Of a stretch of DNA of 57,071 nucleotides, positions 1 through 11,269 are shown piece after piece. A model generated the notes under the pieces. The model was given only the letters and a program-made list of their open reading frames with translations, was not told the origin of the DNA and did no database searches. Made by a program: the position numbers and the translations under genes. Each line of letters opens with the position of its first letter. The first letter of the stretch is position 1. Location: assembly GCA_004802725.1 (NCBI GenBank), contig SGPM01000166.1, positions 1-57,071 of the forward strand. The letters run 5' to 3'. This stretch comes from Antrodiella citrinella (lineage: Eukaryota > Basidiomycota > Agaricomycetes > Polyporales > Steccherinaceae).

Positions 1-717
1 TCGTAAAAAGTGCCTGGATGTCCGAGAAGCAGTTCTCGCATGTACATGTCGCCCGTGAGTGAAGAGGTGTGTTGGGGTTGTCGATTGTCGATTGAGTGAC
101 CGGCAGCAGCAGCAACAGCAGATGCAGCGAAGCTTACCACTACTGCCGCCACCCGCCGCCTTCGTTGGTGACTCTTCCGAGTCTTTGACGGTTCCACGCA
201 GATGCGTACCATGGTATCGCGTTCAAAACTGATCGCGACACGGGTGATCACACTGCGGAGATCATGTTGCGATTGTAACACAGTTACCCACTGTGACATT
301 TTGTGACAACTCGAGCTCAACTCGCGCGCTTGGGTGGTTCGAGTTGCGGAATTGTCCGAAATGTACTCTACTCGACCCTACTCGACTCGACTCGAGCTCC
401 CGAACAGGGCCTAACTGTTTTCCAGCTTTGACTTGCTCGAAAATCTTGATGAGTGATGACGAGAGACGAGAGACAATCATAGTCATTGGTGTTGAACCAA
501 TCAGTACGTACAGGCCTTTCAAGAACAAAGAGAACACCAGACACATCGACCGTATTCAGCAAATCACCCGGAGAGGTCCAGTCCGCGATCAACTTACCAT
601 CCTAAAGCTGAAGAGCTTGAGAATACAACTGCTTAGGACCTGCAAATGCATGTCAGCAAGGCAAAAACAGGAAGATATCCGAAGGACTCACAAGTTGGAA
701 ATCGACGTCAAAGCCGT
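1..717. other. Intergenic stretch without a supported gene
   Basis: No spliced frame with family resemblance is visible here. It holds a CAG/CAA-rich stretch near 105-130 and the pentamer tract at 364-397. At the extreme left edge a minus-strand frame begins at ATG 47 and runs off the window; it is too short to call. Confidence 0.5.
364..397. repeat. Imperfect ACTCG/CTCGA pentamer tract
   Basis: A short run built from repeats of the pentamer CTCGA/ACTCG with a few interruptions. It sits in the 5' part of the window, which otherwise shows no convincing gene from 1 to 717. Open frames crossing it are rich in Ser and Arg only because of the repeat. No function is inferred. Confidence 0.5.
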
Positions 718-1185
718 TCAAGAAAACTCCTTCCTGACCCAAGTGCCCTCATAGTTGCGTCGTACGGTTGGCGACGCCGAACCCGTGCCCTCCCAGATAT
801 AGAGGGGCAAGCTGGCATTGTCCAAGATGTAAAGCACGATGGTCGTCGCACCGATCTCGACGCGGAACTTCCCGTTGCGGGGGAGCGGAGGGATGATGTC
901 GCCCTTCATGTTGATCGCGCCTTTGGTGGAAATCGGGATGTCGGCGACGCCGGAGAAGGCGTCGAGAGAGATGCTGAGCTTGGCCTGGCTGGCCATCCCG
1001 AGGAGGTTGCCACCGTTGACGGCGGCGACCAGGTAGGTGAGCTCTTCGTCCTTTTGGACAGCATTGGCCCAGAACCTGGTGTGCTCTGAGGAGGACATGT
1101 TACACTAGGCATTGTAGTACGTTTAGAGACACTGACCGATGGCCTTAGCTTCAATAGCGGGGGTACCGGTAGTGGGTGTAGACAT
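718..1185 (-). CDS. Small uncharacterised protein, paralogue of the gene at 6788-7240
   Basis: Two exons, 1185-1137 and 1085-718, joined across a 51-bp intron (donor GTCAGT, acceptor CAG) give 138 residues. No signal peptide or membrane segment is seen. The body is rich in alternating hydrophobic residues, as in a small beta protein. It aligns over its whole length with the minus-strand protein at 6788-7240: LLGMASQAKLSISLDAFSGV here against LLAVANKGVLTVSLDRFVGV there, a shared WEG motif, and a shared G-x-W-x-R near the end. Both genes place their single intron after the same Ile codon, in phase 1, with the same donor GTCAGT. A TATA-like TATATAA lies about 140 bp upstream (1321-1327). I do not recognise the family and assign no function. 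The gene structure is well supported by the paralogue. Confidence 0.75.
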
Positions 1186-1979
1186 GTTGACTTTGAGTAT
1201 CGAAAGGGCTGACGATAAGTTTCCTGGTCAGAGGTCAGAGGCAGTGTTATTGTTGTGAGGAGCTACTTACCGAAGAGTAGACGGAGGATTCTGAGGAGCA
1301 CTTACGACTCGACGAGGGGCTTATATACTCGGCCAGGAAATCTACAAAGTGTCTGACTGGGTATGAGTGGCGACCCATTGCGTCCAAACAACGCATATGC
1401 AGGTCGCGAACGCGAGACACTGCATGTACCGTGAGCCGAATACGTTTGCGACGAAAGGGTTTTCGAAAGGGTTTTGGTAGACATAGATCGTTCAAAGCAT
1501 GGCATGCACTCTGCAGATAGCTTCTAGTTAGTGATCGGTAGCGAGCTCGTCCCCGACGGGTTGAAGAAGGTGACGGTGAGACGACGCCACAATGTGCCAA
1601 CAAAACGCCGTCATAAATCAGATGTTGGCAGAGAACAATCCCGTTTCTTTCACAATCATGAAAGGGCGAGATAGTTTGCGAGACACTGCGAATACGGAGA
1701 TGATCTGTCTTAATCACGAATGAGCGCGTTGTTGGAACAGAAATAGTACGATGCACCATACCTGGCTGATCAGTGGGTAGACACAGATACTCATCCCGCA
1801 TGAAAAATAAAGTCATCCGTGGAAACCAATTATCTTCGTGTTCCACAGACTTCACTGTAGTTACAGAGCGTTACGCGCGTTACAAATCCAGATTTCATAA
1901 CATGTCGTCAAGACAAGAAATTCCAAGAAAAGAAAGAGGAAGGTAAGACTCGGCCAGTCAAACCTTCAGACCGTTCCTG
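1186..1979. other. Intergenic, promoter side of the small-protein gene
   Basis: Apart from the TATA box at 1321 nothing is supported. A 202-residue minus-strand open frame at 1247-1855 overlaps that promoter, is rich in Ser and Arg, and has no family resemblance. Confidence 0.4.
1321..1327 (-). promoter_or_regulatory. TATA box of the 718-1185 gene
   Basis: TATATAA on the minus strand, about 135 bp upstream of the start codon. The paralogous gene at 6788-7240 has a strong TATA box at a similar distance, which supports this one. Confidence 0.45.
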
Positions 1980-3653
1980 TCATACGTCAAAAATGAAGTC
2001 ATCTTGCTCCGCATCATCAGCTTGAACCTTGAACAACTTATTCGCATCCTTGGGCTTTCCGTTGAGGGCTTTGGGTTGGACTCGAGATAGAGTCGAAATA
2101 GGCGTAGTCGAGGAGACTGTCGCAGAACGCGCTCGCGAGATCGGTGCTGTAGGAAGGACGACAGGCCACGCGGCTCTAGCGCTCGTCTTCGCTGCTGTAC
2201 TGACGGGTTTGCCGGCCACAGATCGCGACCGAACAACGGTAGGTCCGGAACCTGCAGCAGCGCATCGTGCGTTATCCGCAGCAGAAGCTGGCCTGGCCAA
2301 AGGTCCTGCAGTAGGTGCAGATATCTTCGATACAGGTGGTCTGGAGACTGGTGCTCGAACTCCCGTGCTGGTCATCGGTCGCTTGATAGCAGCGGTAGTG
2401 GTAGGCCGAGAAGAGGAAGAAGTAGAACCGGGAGGGGTGTTGGAAGTTGTTCGGGGTACCGGCGTCGGTTTGGCAAGTCCGGAAGGCACCCTGGAGCTCA
2501 AGGGAACCCGGGGCCCTGAGAGGGTAGCTGAGCGTCCTATGGGGCGTGTTGGAGCTGCAGTTGGTCGAGAGGGACCTAGACGCGCAGAAGGGGCCTTAGT
2601 AGTGGTTGTGGGTGTGCCAATATCGGCTTCTGGTAGAAATTGCTGAAAGGGATCCTCGTCATCACCTACCAAATTTTCATTGTAAGTTAGCCACAGAAAT
2701 TTGAAGCTGAAGCGTACTGATGTCAGCCAGTTGAGGTCTCTCCCAGCTGAACGCTCCGGTAAAGTCGAGCAGCTCAAGTGCGTTGACGTCCAGGTCGATA
2801 TCACGACCAGCGTACTTGATGTCCAGCGTCTCGTCAATTGGGTCAGTCCGAGCTATAGACAGAAGAGCTTTCCCCATAATCTTGTAATCAGGCATATCGA
2901 ACGGAGGCTCATATGGTTGTTCTACGAATCATCTTAGATCTTTGTCCAAAGACTGAAGACTGACAGTGTCGACTCACCAAGTACTTTGGGTGGCATGTAC
3001 TCAATTTCATCATAATCATCGACCTCTTCCACTTCTTCTACCTCGTTTACATCCACCTGGATATCACCATCGACCTCCCAATGCCGTCCATTCGTCGCAG
3101 GAGTTTTGAACTGCAATATGTTCTGCCCACCGCCGCTCGTCCGCGGTGCGCGTAAGCTCTTCCGGGAAGACGATGGACGCAAGTACGCTCCAGGCGTAGG
3201 CATCATAAAGTCTTCTTCAGATGCCTCCAAGATGGACAATTTCGCCATCTTGACGGTTTGCGGAGCGGGTGTTTGCATTGGTTGGAAATTCTGATAACGG
3301 TTGGCTGCGGGAGTTTTGTCGCCCAAGGGACGAGACAACACAACAGTGGGTTTCTGTGCTGACTGCATAGCTTTGCGAGCTTCTATAAAGTACGCGTGAG
3401 GATTCATGCTCATGACTTTGGTGTTTGTGTACGCACGGATAGCAGGATGGAACGGCGTATGTCCCTTCCCCTTCTTCTTCACGGTAGTCCCTCCGTTTCC
3501 GTCATAGCCGGCATTCTCCTGTAACGCTGTTCGAATCTTGGAGAGCGTGCGACCGGGTGTCTTGAACTCGGCCTTCGCTGGAGTTCGTGTATTCGTGAAG
3601 TTCAACATGTCGAGACCATCGGTGGGAAGCGCAAATGCGTGTGTGCTCAGCAT
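1980..3653 (-). CDS. Securin (Pds1/Cut2-like separase inhibitor)
   Basis: Three exons, 3653-2978, 2921-2718 and 2665-1980, splice in frame to 521 residues. Securin holds separase inactive until the anaphase-promoting complex triggers its destruction at anaphase. The key segment spans the exon 1/2 junction: EIEYMPP followed by EQPYEPPFDMPDY. This matches the D/E-I-E-Y-x-P element that fungal securins place in the separase active site as a pseudosubstrate. Near residue 40 the sequence KIRTALQEN offers a destruction-box-like RxxL followed by EN. The rest is low complexity: an acidic run before the motif and a long Pro/Ser/Thr/Ala-rich C-terminal half, ending DDFIFDV. Securins diverge strongly, so the call rests on this one motif, the degron-like N-terminus and overall composition. 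The gene is divergent from the peptidase gene at 3934, with a 280-bp shared promoter. Confidence 0.65.
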
Positions 3654-3933
3654 TACGACTTATATGTTGAAGAAGTCTGTAGTGAAGGTATCGCTTGTGA
3701 AGGGAGAATTTGAAGGTAAGTAGCAACCGGAAACAAACAGAATCGCGCGTTGAAAGTCGGGGACATGTCGGCGGCTCGACGCGTCGCGTCGCGAGGGTTC
3801 ACATGATCACGTGATCGAAGCGCCTATATGGGACCGTCTGACCGTCTCGATCGGGACGGTCTGTTCAATTGTGTTCAATCGCTGATCATGACTCCAGTCT
3901 ATTTTCTATCCTGTACAGACGTACACTCGTCCG

Positions 3934-6417
3934 ATGTTGCACCCGAAGCACTCCCATTTCGTATCCGGGACAGCTGAATCACCACGTCAACGCGGATTCT
4001 CACTTCTGAGGGCCATACTAGTACTGCTGACCGGATGCGCTGCGTTCTTTTATTGCAGGTTCTTCTACCTGGTACCCAGACAATCCAGTCCATATGTGGA
4101 AAAGGCGAACAGTGCGCCACAGAAAAACGAGTTCAATTGGACGTCGGTACGTTTTACTCTGATATCTGATGATTCATTGTTGACACTAACGGGTGTGAGT
4201 TTGTAGATCACCCCTTCTCATGATCTGCGTTGGACTCCATGCTATGAGGATTTCGAATGTGCGAGGCTCTCTGTCCCTCTTGATTACAGTGACCCCAAGT
4301 CAGGAGAAGCTGCAATTGCATTGACGAGATTTCCTTCAACCATTCCGCGTAATGAAGAAGGATATCTGGGACCTATCTTATTCAACCCCGGTGCGTATCA
4401 CTGTCTGAAATGTCTTGGATGTTTCCTGACCCTCGTACGTATTTCAGGTGGTCCAGGAGGGGAGGGTGTGGAGATGATCTTGGAAGGTGCTCGATCTTAT
4501 CGGACAATCCTAGGCGAAGGATTTGATCTCATCGGGTTCGATGCTCGTGGTAAGCTTCATGACTATCATGTACTTCGAGTGAAGCTCATCAGCCTCTCAA
4601 CTCAAGGACTCGGTTTTACTACGCCGAATCTCGCCGCCCTGAATCCAGGGGAAGACGGCCTCTTGCTCGGAAAACTCCTACAGCTTGCCAACTCCTCTGA
4701 TATTAGCATAGGTGCCCTGCATTCTGCCGCGCATATGATGGGTGATATTATGAGAGCGCGTGTAGGAGACGTAGCTCAACACGTTGGCACACCGGCCGTG
4801 GCCAGAGACATGCTGAGTATTGTGAAAGCACACGGACGAGACAAGCTTCAGTACTGGGGTTTCTCGTAAGTCATTTCATATTACGATTGTTCGAAATTTG
4901 TCAAATTGTTGAACGGTATTGCAGATATGGATCAGTCCTTGGAGCTACGTGAGCAGGGTTTTTTTTATTGACACCTGACTTGAATGCCCTATACCTCAGG
5001 TTCCATTCACAGGTTCGCTGCCATGTTTCCGGTAAGAGAGAATTTCATACCACCACAGCTCAGTGTCTCACAATTTGTGCCCACCTTCCCCAGGATAATG
5101 TCGGACGTCTTGTATTAGATGGTGTCGTGGATTCAGAGAATCACTACGCCGGTCAGTTAAAGACAGGCTGGATTTAACCAGACTGGTCGCTCATCCATGT
5201 CAACAGCTCTGTGGTCCAATAGCCTCGTGGACGCTGACGCAGTACTTCTGCGACTCTATCAAGCTTGTGTGAATGCCGGGCCACTTGTTTGTCCTCTTCA
5301 CGAGAATAGCGCTGAGAAGATACACGATCGTGTCGAGTCGCTGCTCCGCAATCTTCGCTCCTGCCCCGTGTCGTTCTTCAATGCAGCCACGGGAGCATAT
5401 GGAGAAGTCGATTACTCTCTCGTCAAGAAGGCTATCTTCAGGACATTGTACGCCCCTCACACGTCCGGGAAGTTCCTCATCTTTGCTCTCGCCGCACTCG
5501 AACGGGGGGACATAGAGCCAATATACCAGTTATCCGAGATGAGCGTAGCGGTGAGATTGATGACGAAACCTTGTGTATGTCCTGCAAACCCTGGCGACCG
5601 CCCAAGCAGAACTGGTATACATGATGTTCTTGCAATTGCCTGCGGCGACGGTGACCTGGTAACCGATGACGTGGACACGCTGAAAAGATATTATGATGAC
5701 TTGTCAGAAACATCAAGCTTCGCAGAGGTCTGGTTCTTACGTCTGGGATGCGCGTGTGTACTTTGTCGTTCCATTTTGTGGCAAGCTAGGACACTTACGC
5801 TTGAGGCAGCGGATGGAAAGTGCGCGCGAAGGAGCGTTTCACTGGTACGATATACCTCTACTCTGACGAGTGCTAGTGTCCTCACGTCATGCGTTAGCGT
5901 CTTTGGAGACGAACACCAGTTTCCCCATCCTACTTATTGGGAACACTGCTGGTGAGTGATCGTTCTCGTATTCGTAGGCGTGGCATAGCTCCCAACTTAC
6001 CTGCCATCAGATCCTGTGACGCCACTGGCAAGGTAAATTTCAGGAAACTCCCGTTGTGGTACGGATACCTGATGCCGTATGAAACAGTGCGAAGAAGATG
6101 TCTCGGGGCTTCAAAGGCTCCGTTGTGCTAACACAAGACTCTATCGGGGTGGGTTGCATCCCTCTTTCATTTGCTCTATTCAACTCACAGGTGAACAGCA
6201 CTGTTCTTACTCCGCCACATCTCTGTGCACTGTTAAAGCCGTTCGGGCCTACTTTCAGAACGGCACTCTTCCGAAAGAAGGGACGGTATGCGATGTGCAA
6301 TCCCGCATTTTTTACGACGAGCTCAACGTCGCGGCCGATACCCTCAATGCGCAGGACCAGGAGTTGCTTATGGCTTCGCGTGGATTGCAGCAGAGTTCCT
6401 TTGTACCAATACTTTGA
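3934..6417 (+). CDS. TAP-family alpha/beta-hydrolase peptidase, membrane-anchored or secreted
   Basis: Thirteen exons splice without a break to 598 residues: 3934-4146, 4207-4390, 4448-4549, 4607-4865, 4925-4948, 5013-5031, 5094-5151, 5207-5753, 5810-5844, 5898-5951, 6011-6032, 6088-6148 and 6199-6417. An N-terminal hydrophobic segment (about residues 24-43, LLRAILVLLTGCAAFFY) is a signal anchor. The core is an alpha/beta-hydrolase: oxyanion loop NPGGPGG, GFDARGLG, nucleophile elbow GFSYG with Ser253, Asp499 in GNTADPVTP, and His527 in GHCSYSA. The end (SLCTVKAVRAYFQNGTLP) is the TAP-like C-terminal domain. Family members release N-terminal di- or tripeptides or act as related exopeptidases; the exact substrate is not readable from sequence. 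Two exons are very small (24 and 19 nt), and the His codon opens the last exon. Confidence 0.9.
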
Positions 6418-6787
6418 TGTTTTGAAACATACCGTTGGCTACATTGTACTTCATCATTTGTCACAAACAATCTTCTACCCTCAACGTAGTCGCCCCTCCG
6501 ATTCTTGGACTTCATGCACCGGATTTGTTCACAGATGCAGACTAGAACTATCCTTTCAAGGTTGGTATGTATTCTGCGCCCCGAGCCCGTCACATACAGG
6601 TGGCGCAAGTTCACAAAAAATATGCGGACATATTGACAATCTTCAAAACAGGAACACAGTCATCATCTCGTCGTCCGCCAAAACAACCGCTATCTTGATA
6701 TCAGTTGATACCTACCAATGGTGAGCAAGTGAGTGATGTTCAGGGAGTAATGTGATAGCAGTCTACTCACGAAAGTGGCTGTTGCAC
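6418..6787. other. Intergenic between convergent genes
   Basis: This holds the two 3' ends, of the peptidase (plus) and the small protein (minus). No further gene is seen. Confidence 0.5.
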
Positions 6788-7240
6788 TCATCCCCTCCGA
6801 TGCCAGTGACCCTTAGCACAGGGGGGCATGCCCAGCGCAATGCCTCCACCCTCCCAATCAAAGAGAATATCTTGGGTCCGGCTCTTAACGGTAAAGATGC
6901 AGGTGGTCTTGCTGAATGCGACTTCAAATGTACCGGCGGAACCAAAAGGAGGGAGGGAAGGTCCTCTGAAATGAGCGACACCTTTGAATTCTGGGTCGAT
7001 CTCTGCGACACCGACAAACCTGTCGAGAGAGACTGTAAGGACGCCCTTGTTAGCCACGGCAAGGAGGTGGCCATGGTTGCCAATCACAACGAGATCAGCG
7101 AGCTCCGGGTCTGCCTCGATTACCTTGGCCAGGAATTGAACGTGAGCTGCGGAAGTTATGTCAATACTACTGGTCACTGCGCATTTGGAATCTGGTCCAT
7201 GATACTGACGGATCGTTTGCAACTCGGTGGGTCCAGACAT
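6788..7240 (-). CDS. Small uncharacterised protein, paralogue of the gene at 718-1185
   Basis: Exons 7240-7210 and 7146-6788, with a 63-bp intron (donor GTCAGT, acceptor GCAG), give 129 residues. The intron can also be read through as open frame, giving 150 residues. I prefer the spliced form because the paralogue at 718-1185 has its intron at the same codon and phase. Shared features are HVQFLAK...DPELADLVV near the N-terminus, VLTVSLDRFVGVAEI in the middle, DWEGGG, and KGHWHRR at the end, against EGTWVRK in the paralogue. No signal peptide, membrane span or known catalytic motif is visible. The strong TATA box suggests regulated expression. The family is not recognised. Confidence 0.75.
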   Translation of the reverse strand: MSGPTELQTIRQYHGPDSKCAVTSSIDITSAAHVQFLAKVIEADPELADLVVIGNHGHLLAVANKGVLTVSLDRFVGVAEIDPEFKGVAHFRGPSLPPFGSAGTFEVAFSKTTCIFTVKSRTQDILFDWEGGGIALGMPPCAKGHWHRRG

Positions 7241-7401
7241 GTTAATAGGAAGGGATGACTGATTGAGAAACGGGGTACACTGGCTGTTCTAAAGTAAGTA
7301 CAGGTGTGAGGCTGATCAAAAAAGTTGCTTACTTAAGTGACTGGAGTTCTAGGAGGATTCAGTGGTTCGAAACTGAAGAGCTCAGGCAGTTTGACCATGG
7401 G

Positions 7402-7409
7402 TTTTTATA
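7402..7409 (-). promoter_or_regulatory. TATA box of the 6788-7240 gene
   Basis: TATAAAAA on the minus strand, about 160 bp upstream of the start codon. Confidence 0.5.
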
Positions 7410-9066
7410 GCCGTCAGAATATCCACGAGCCACTGAATCTGCCGGAAATTACATAGCTCCTTCGTGCTCGAACGATCCATAGTACACGGGAAGCGAGCGA
7501 AATATCCTAGTCGCAGACGAATTGCCTTAGACCAAGGACTAGATCTCCGATTTTTTGAATGTTGTTTGATGGCACGCGCCATGCAGACAAGGAACTTGTC
7601 CCGAGCTGTGGCAATTGGTGGCGAGCTTGTCCACGACAGATGAAACAGTCACATATAACAAGCCACGACGCTACACCATCGCGAACCCGCTTGAAGCCGA
7701 AGGGGGTGCGATTACAGGGATTCAGGGAAGAGCCAGCCTGAGGGTTCCGCTCTTCGGAAGTCGCAGATTCGCAAGCGACAACCTCGTACCGACCCAGAGC
7801 TGTGAAGGGTGAGATACTTGGCCGTACAGGTGGGAGAAGTGATGCAGACCGATGGATTAAGCCGTAAAGCACTCGGACCCCGCAATGGCTCTGAGAAAGG
7901 TGTAGTAACCACCGTTGCGCATGCAGCCTACGGCCCCAACTTGAACTTCAGGTTGGCGCGCGTCGCGCCAAACGCGATCACATGCGGCTCACGTGCTGAC
8001 GGGTAAAAAGCGAAAGAATCCTCAAGCTCTTCTGCTGCAGCTATACTGGTCCTCCCACTTGCTATCACTTGCTATAATACTAAAGTACTTGCTAGTTGCT
8101 TCTTTTACTACGACAAATAGCTCGTCAACCGAGTCGTTGGCAAATCGACGCGTCGTCGCTGGTGACTCGGAACCCGGGTACTGGACTCGGATATTGAATG
8201 CTATCAGAATGCTATTAGAATTGTCTCCGAGATTTCATGCCAAGAATGTGGCGAGAAGGTTGTACATCTAGGACTGCGATTCTCAACCCTATAGAATCGC
8301 AGTTCGCAGGGTGTGGCCTCGGGCATCTGGTGAGTCTGTCGTCTAAGTGACAGTTGCAACCCGTTTATTCTGTCTTTGTAGCACGGGTATCCTTTTGAGA
8401 CAGCCTGATTCGAGTGTCAACCTTTTTTCCTCACAATCTATGCGGATCTACACACTCTACGTCATACGATCACGCTCGCTCCTTCAATCCCTAAATATTT
8501 CTCCAATGCTCGTGGTATGTCTTGACTTGCAACATATCAACATATCACACCTCACAACGATGTCATATATCCCTTCATTATAGCTGACATCTATCTACAT
8601 CCGCTGCGAAATCACAACATCAGTCTCGTCTCACTGTTTTCCGCCTCCGCTGATCACAGTCTCGACTTTCGATCCACGCAGTACGCAGTTTGATTGTCCT
8701 TTCTTGCAAGAGTCGTCTGAGTCGATGGTCTCAACTCTAGTGATCCATGTGGTATGTTCCTTTCTGTCTTATTTCCGAGTCAATATCCCTTCAATGGGCC
8801 TTTATCCCGTTCCACAGTGTCGCTGGCTTCTCAAGCGCTCGTCGGCAGCGTTTGAACCTGCGCGCTCTCGTACTTGGACGATGACTCCACACTTCTTGCG
8901 TCCGTCTCACGCTCACCCGTTCTCCTATCATGGGCATCTGGCTCCGTCCAAATCCATGCCTGTTGACCGTTGCGCACGACTAGCTGAGTTTGAAAGTGTA
9001 GCAGTCGCAGGCTGAACTTGCAGCAGAACATTACAGTTTGCAGCCCTCATTTTTGGCTAGTNCCNN
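7410..9066. other. 1.66-kb stretch without a supported gene
   Basis: Open frames here are short, begin mostly without ATG, and do not splice into anything recognisable. The stretch between about 8340 and 8830 is pyrimidine-rich on the plus strand. It ends in a short N-containing patch at the left border of the LTR element. Confidence 0.45.
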
Positions 9067-9240
9067 TGTTAGAATTCCTGAGGACAGTAGGAATAGAATG
9101 AATGTATTGCGTTTGGCTGAGCTCTTGCAAACGCATGAGAGAGGGGGNAATACACGAAAAGAGGGCTTTATCTACGAAAACGGGATCAATGATAAATCCG
9201 TTGTTGATCTACGAGAACTGCCTCATCATAGATTTCAACA
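9067..9240 (-). repeat. LTR copy 1
   Basis: 174 bp, TG...CA ends. It contains GAATAGAATG where copies 2 and 3 have GAATATAATG, plus one N at 9148. The left flank also has N bases. Confidence 0.8.
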
Positions 9241-9477
9241 CTCCCCTTCAGCCCGAAGAAGATACAACAACAGGATGGGGAAAATGTAGACTACAGTCCG
9301 TGCATGAAAAAAGAACTCTCAATGAAAAGAATAGAAAAGGCTCCCCTTCAAACCTAGATGTAGGGAGGGAGAGCAAGTCGACGTCCGGCGCGATGAAGTC
9401 GGCGTGAGTGGACGATGCGAACAATGAATGAATGAACGGCGCGTCGACGAACAATGTCGGATGACGGAATCGTCTGC

Positions 9478-9660
9478 GCGATGCCTCGGAACGAGGGCTT
9501 GTGCCTTCGACTTGCGATGAAGGGCTTCGGTGCCTCGGATGAGGGCTTGGGCCTCCAACTTGCAATAGAGGGCTTCGGTGCCTTAGACAGAGTATTTCAA
9601 CTCGTCAAGGACTTGCGGTCCCGAGTGCGGACCAATGGCCTCGAGCAGCAGCGAAGGTGA
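9478..9660. repeat. Degenerate short repeats inside the LTR element
   Basis: A motif close to GAGGGCTTCGGTGCCT recurs about four times at irregular spacing, in both internal regions (second copy near 10580-10760). It may be a packaging or structural part of the element. The open frames across it are probably a by-product of the repetition. Confidence 0.45.
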
Positions 9661-10166
9661 TAGACATACCTCGCGCGCTCCGATGTCTCCGTGACAACAT
9701 TCCCGACCCGCTCCCCTCCAAACTGATCTCCTACTCCAGCATTTCCTCCGGTGCCAATCCAAGCTCCGGCTCACAGTGCCAGATACACAGAGGACCTATT
9801 CCTCTGGGGGCCACGCTAACCTCACCCTCAGGTGTGCTATATCCAAGCAACGGCAGCGCTCGCGCTGAACTCGCCATTACAGGCGACGATCAGCAAAAAA
9901 ACCCGCGAAATGGTTGCAGCTGGTAGATCGGACGATCACGTCCAATCGGGGTGCGACGAATGATGCCTCTAGACGGTGAGGACTTCAGGGGGTGCCCGCG
10001 AGCCTGCGGCGGGGCTTGGGTACGGCCGATCGACGTCGTTGTCGTACAGGAAGAATGAGCGGCGGAGATTGAAAACAGCCGCCAACGACCGTCGGCGTAG
10101 CAGAACCCGATACGAGGGGTCTGGAGCTCGTGCTGTGGTGAGCGGTAGCAAGCCGCGATGCGTTTG

Positions 10167-10340
10167 TGTTAGAATTCCTGAGGACAGTAGGAATATAATG
10201 AATGTATTGCGTTTGGCTGAGCTCTTGCAAACGCATGAGAGAGGGGGAAATACACGAAAAGAGGGCTTTATCTACGAAAACGGGATCAATGATAAATCCG
10301 TTGTTGATCTACGAGAACTGCCTCATCATAGATTTCAACA
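10167..10340 (-). repeat. LTR copy 2
   Basis: 174 bp, between the two internal regions. Nearly identical to copies 1 and 3. Confidence 0.85.
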
Positions 10341-11269
10341 CTCCCCTTCAGCCCGAAGAAGATACAACAACAGGATGGGGAAGATGTAGACTACAGTCCG
10401 TGCATGAAAAAAGAAAACTCTCAATGAAAAGAATAGAAAATGCTCCCCTTCAAACCTAGATGTAGGGAGGGAGAGCGAGTCGACGTCCGGCGCGATGAAG
10501 TCGGCGTGAGTGGACGATGCGAACAATGAATGAATGAACGGCGCGTCGACGAACGATGTCGAATGACGGAATCGTCTGCGCGATGCCTCGGAACGAGGGC
10601 TTGTGCCTTCGACTTGCGATGAAGGGCTTCGGTGCCTCGGATGAGGGCTTGGGCCTCCAACTTGCAATAGAGGGCTTCGGTGCCTTAGACGGAGTATTCC
10701 AACTCGTCAAGGACTTGCGGTCCCGAGTGCGGACCAATGGCCTCGAGCAGCAGCGAAGGTGATAGACTTACCTCGCGCGCTCCGATGTCTCCGCGACAAC
10801 ATTCCCGACCCGCTCCCCTCCAAACTGATCTCCTACTCCAGCATTTCCTCCGGTGCCAATCCAAGCTCCGGCTCACAGTGCCAGATACACAGAGGACCTA
10901 TTCCTCTGGGGGCCACGCTAACCTCACCCTCAGGTGTGCTATATCCAAGCAANGGCAGCGCTCGCGCTGAACTCGCCATTACAGGCGACGATCAGCAAAA
11001 AAACCCGCGAAATGGTTGCAGCTGGTAGATCGGACGATCACGTCCAATCGGGGTGCGACGAATGATGCCTCTAGACGGTGAGGACTTCAGGGGGTGCCCG
11101 CGAGCCTGCGGCGGGGCTTGGGTACGGCCGATCGACGTCGTTGTCGTACAGGAAGAATGAGCGGCGGAGATTGAAAAACAGCCGCCAACGACCGTCGGCG
11201 TAGCAGAACCCGATACGAGGGGTCTGGAGCTCGTGCTGTGGTGAGCGGTAGCAAGCCGCGATGCGTTTG

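Noticed and set aside
1..47. Minus-strand frame starting MYMRELLLGHPGTFY at ATG 47 and leaving the window on the left.
   Set aside because: Only 15 residues are visible, with no family match, no splice context and no promoter sign.
1247..1855. 202-residue minus-strand open frame.
   Set aside because: It covers the TATA box and promoter of the 718-1185 gene, has Ser/Arg-rich sequence without family resemblance, and lacks intron structure typical of this genome.
2029..2646. 205-residue plus-strand open frame opposite the securin gene.
   Set aside because: It is the shadow of the low-complexity last exon of securin, whose spliced frame is better supported.
9248..10762. Several 70-110 residue open frames on both strands in the LTR element.
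   Set aside because: They overlap each other, derive from short internal repeats, and show no gag or polymerase motif.
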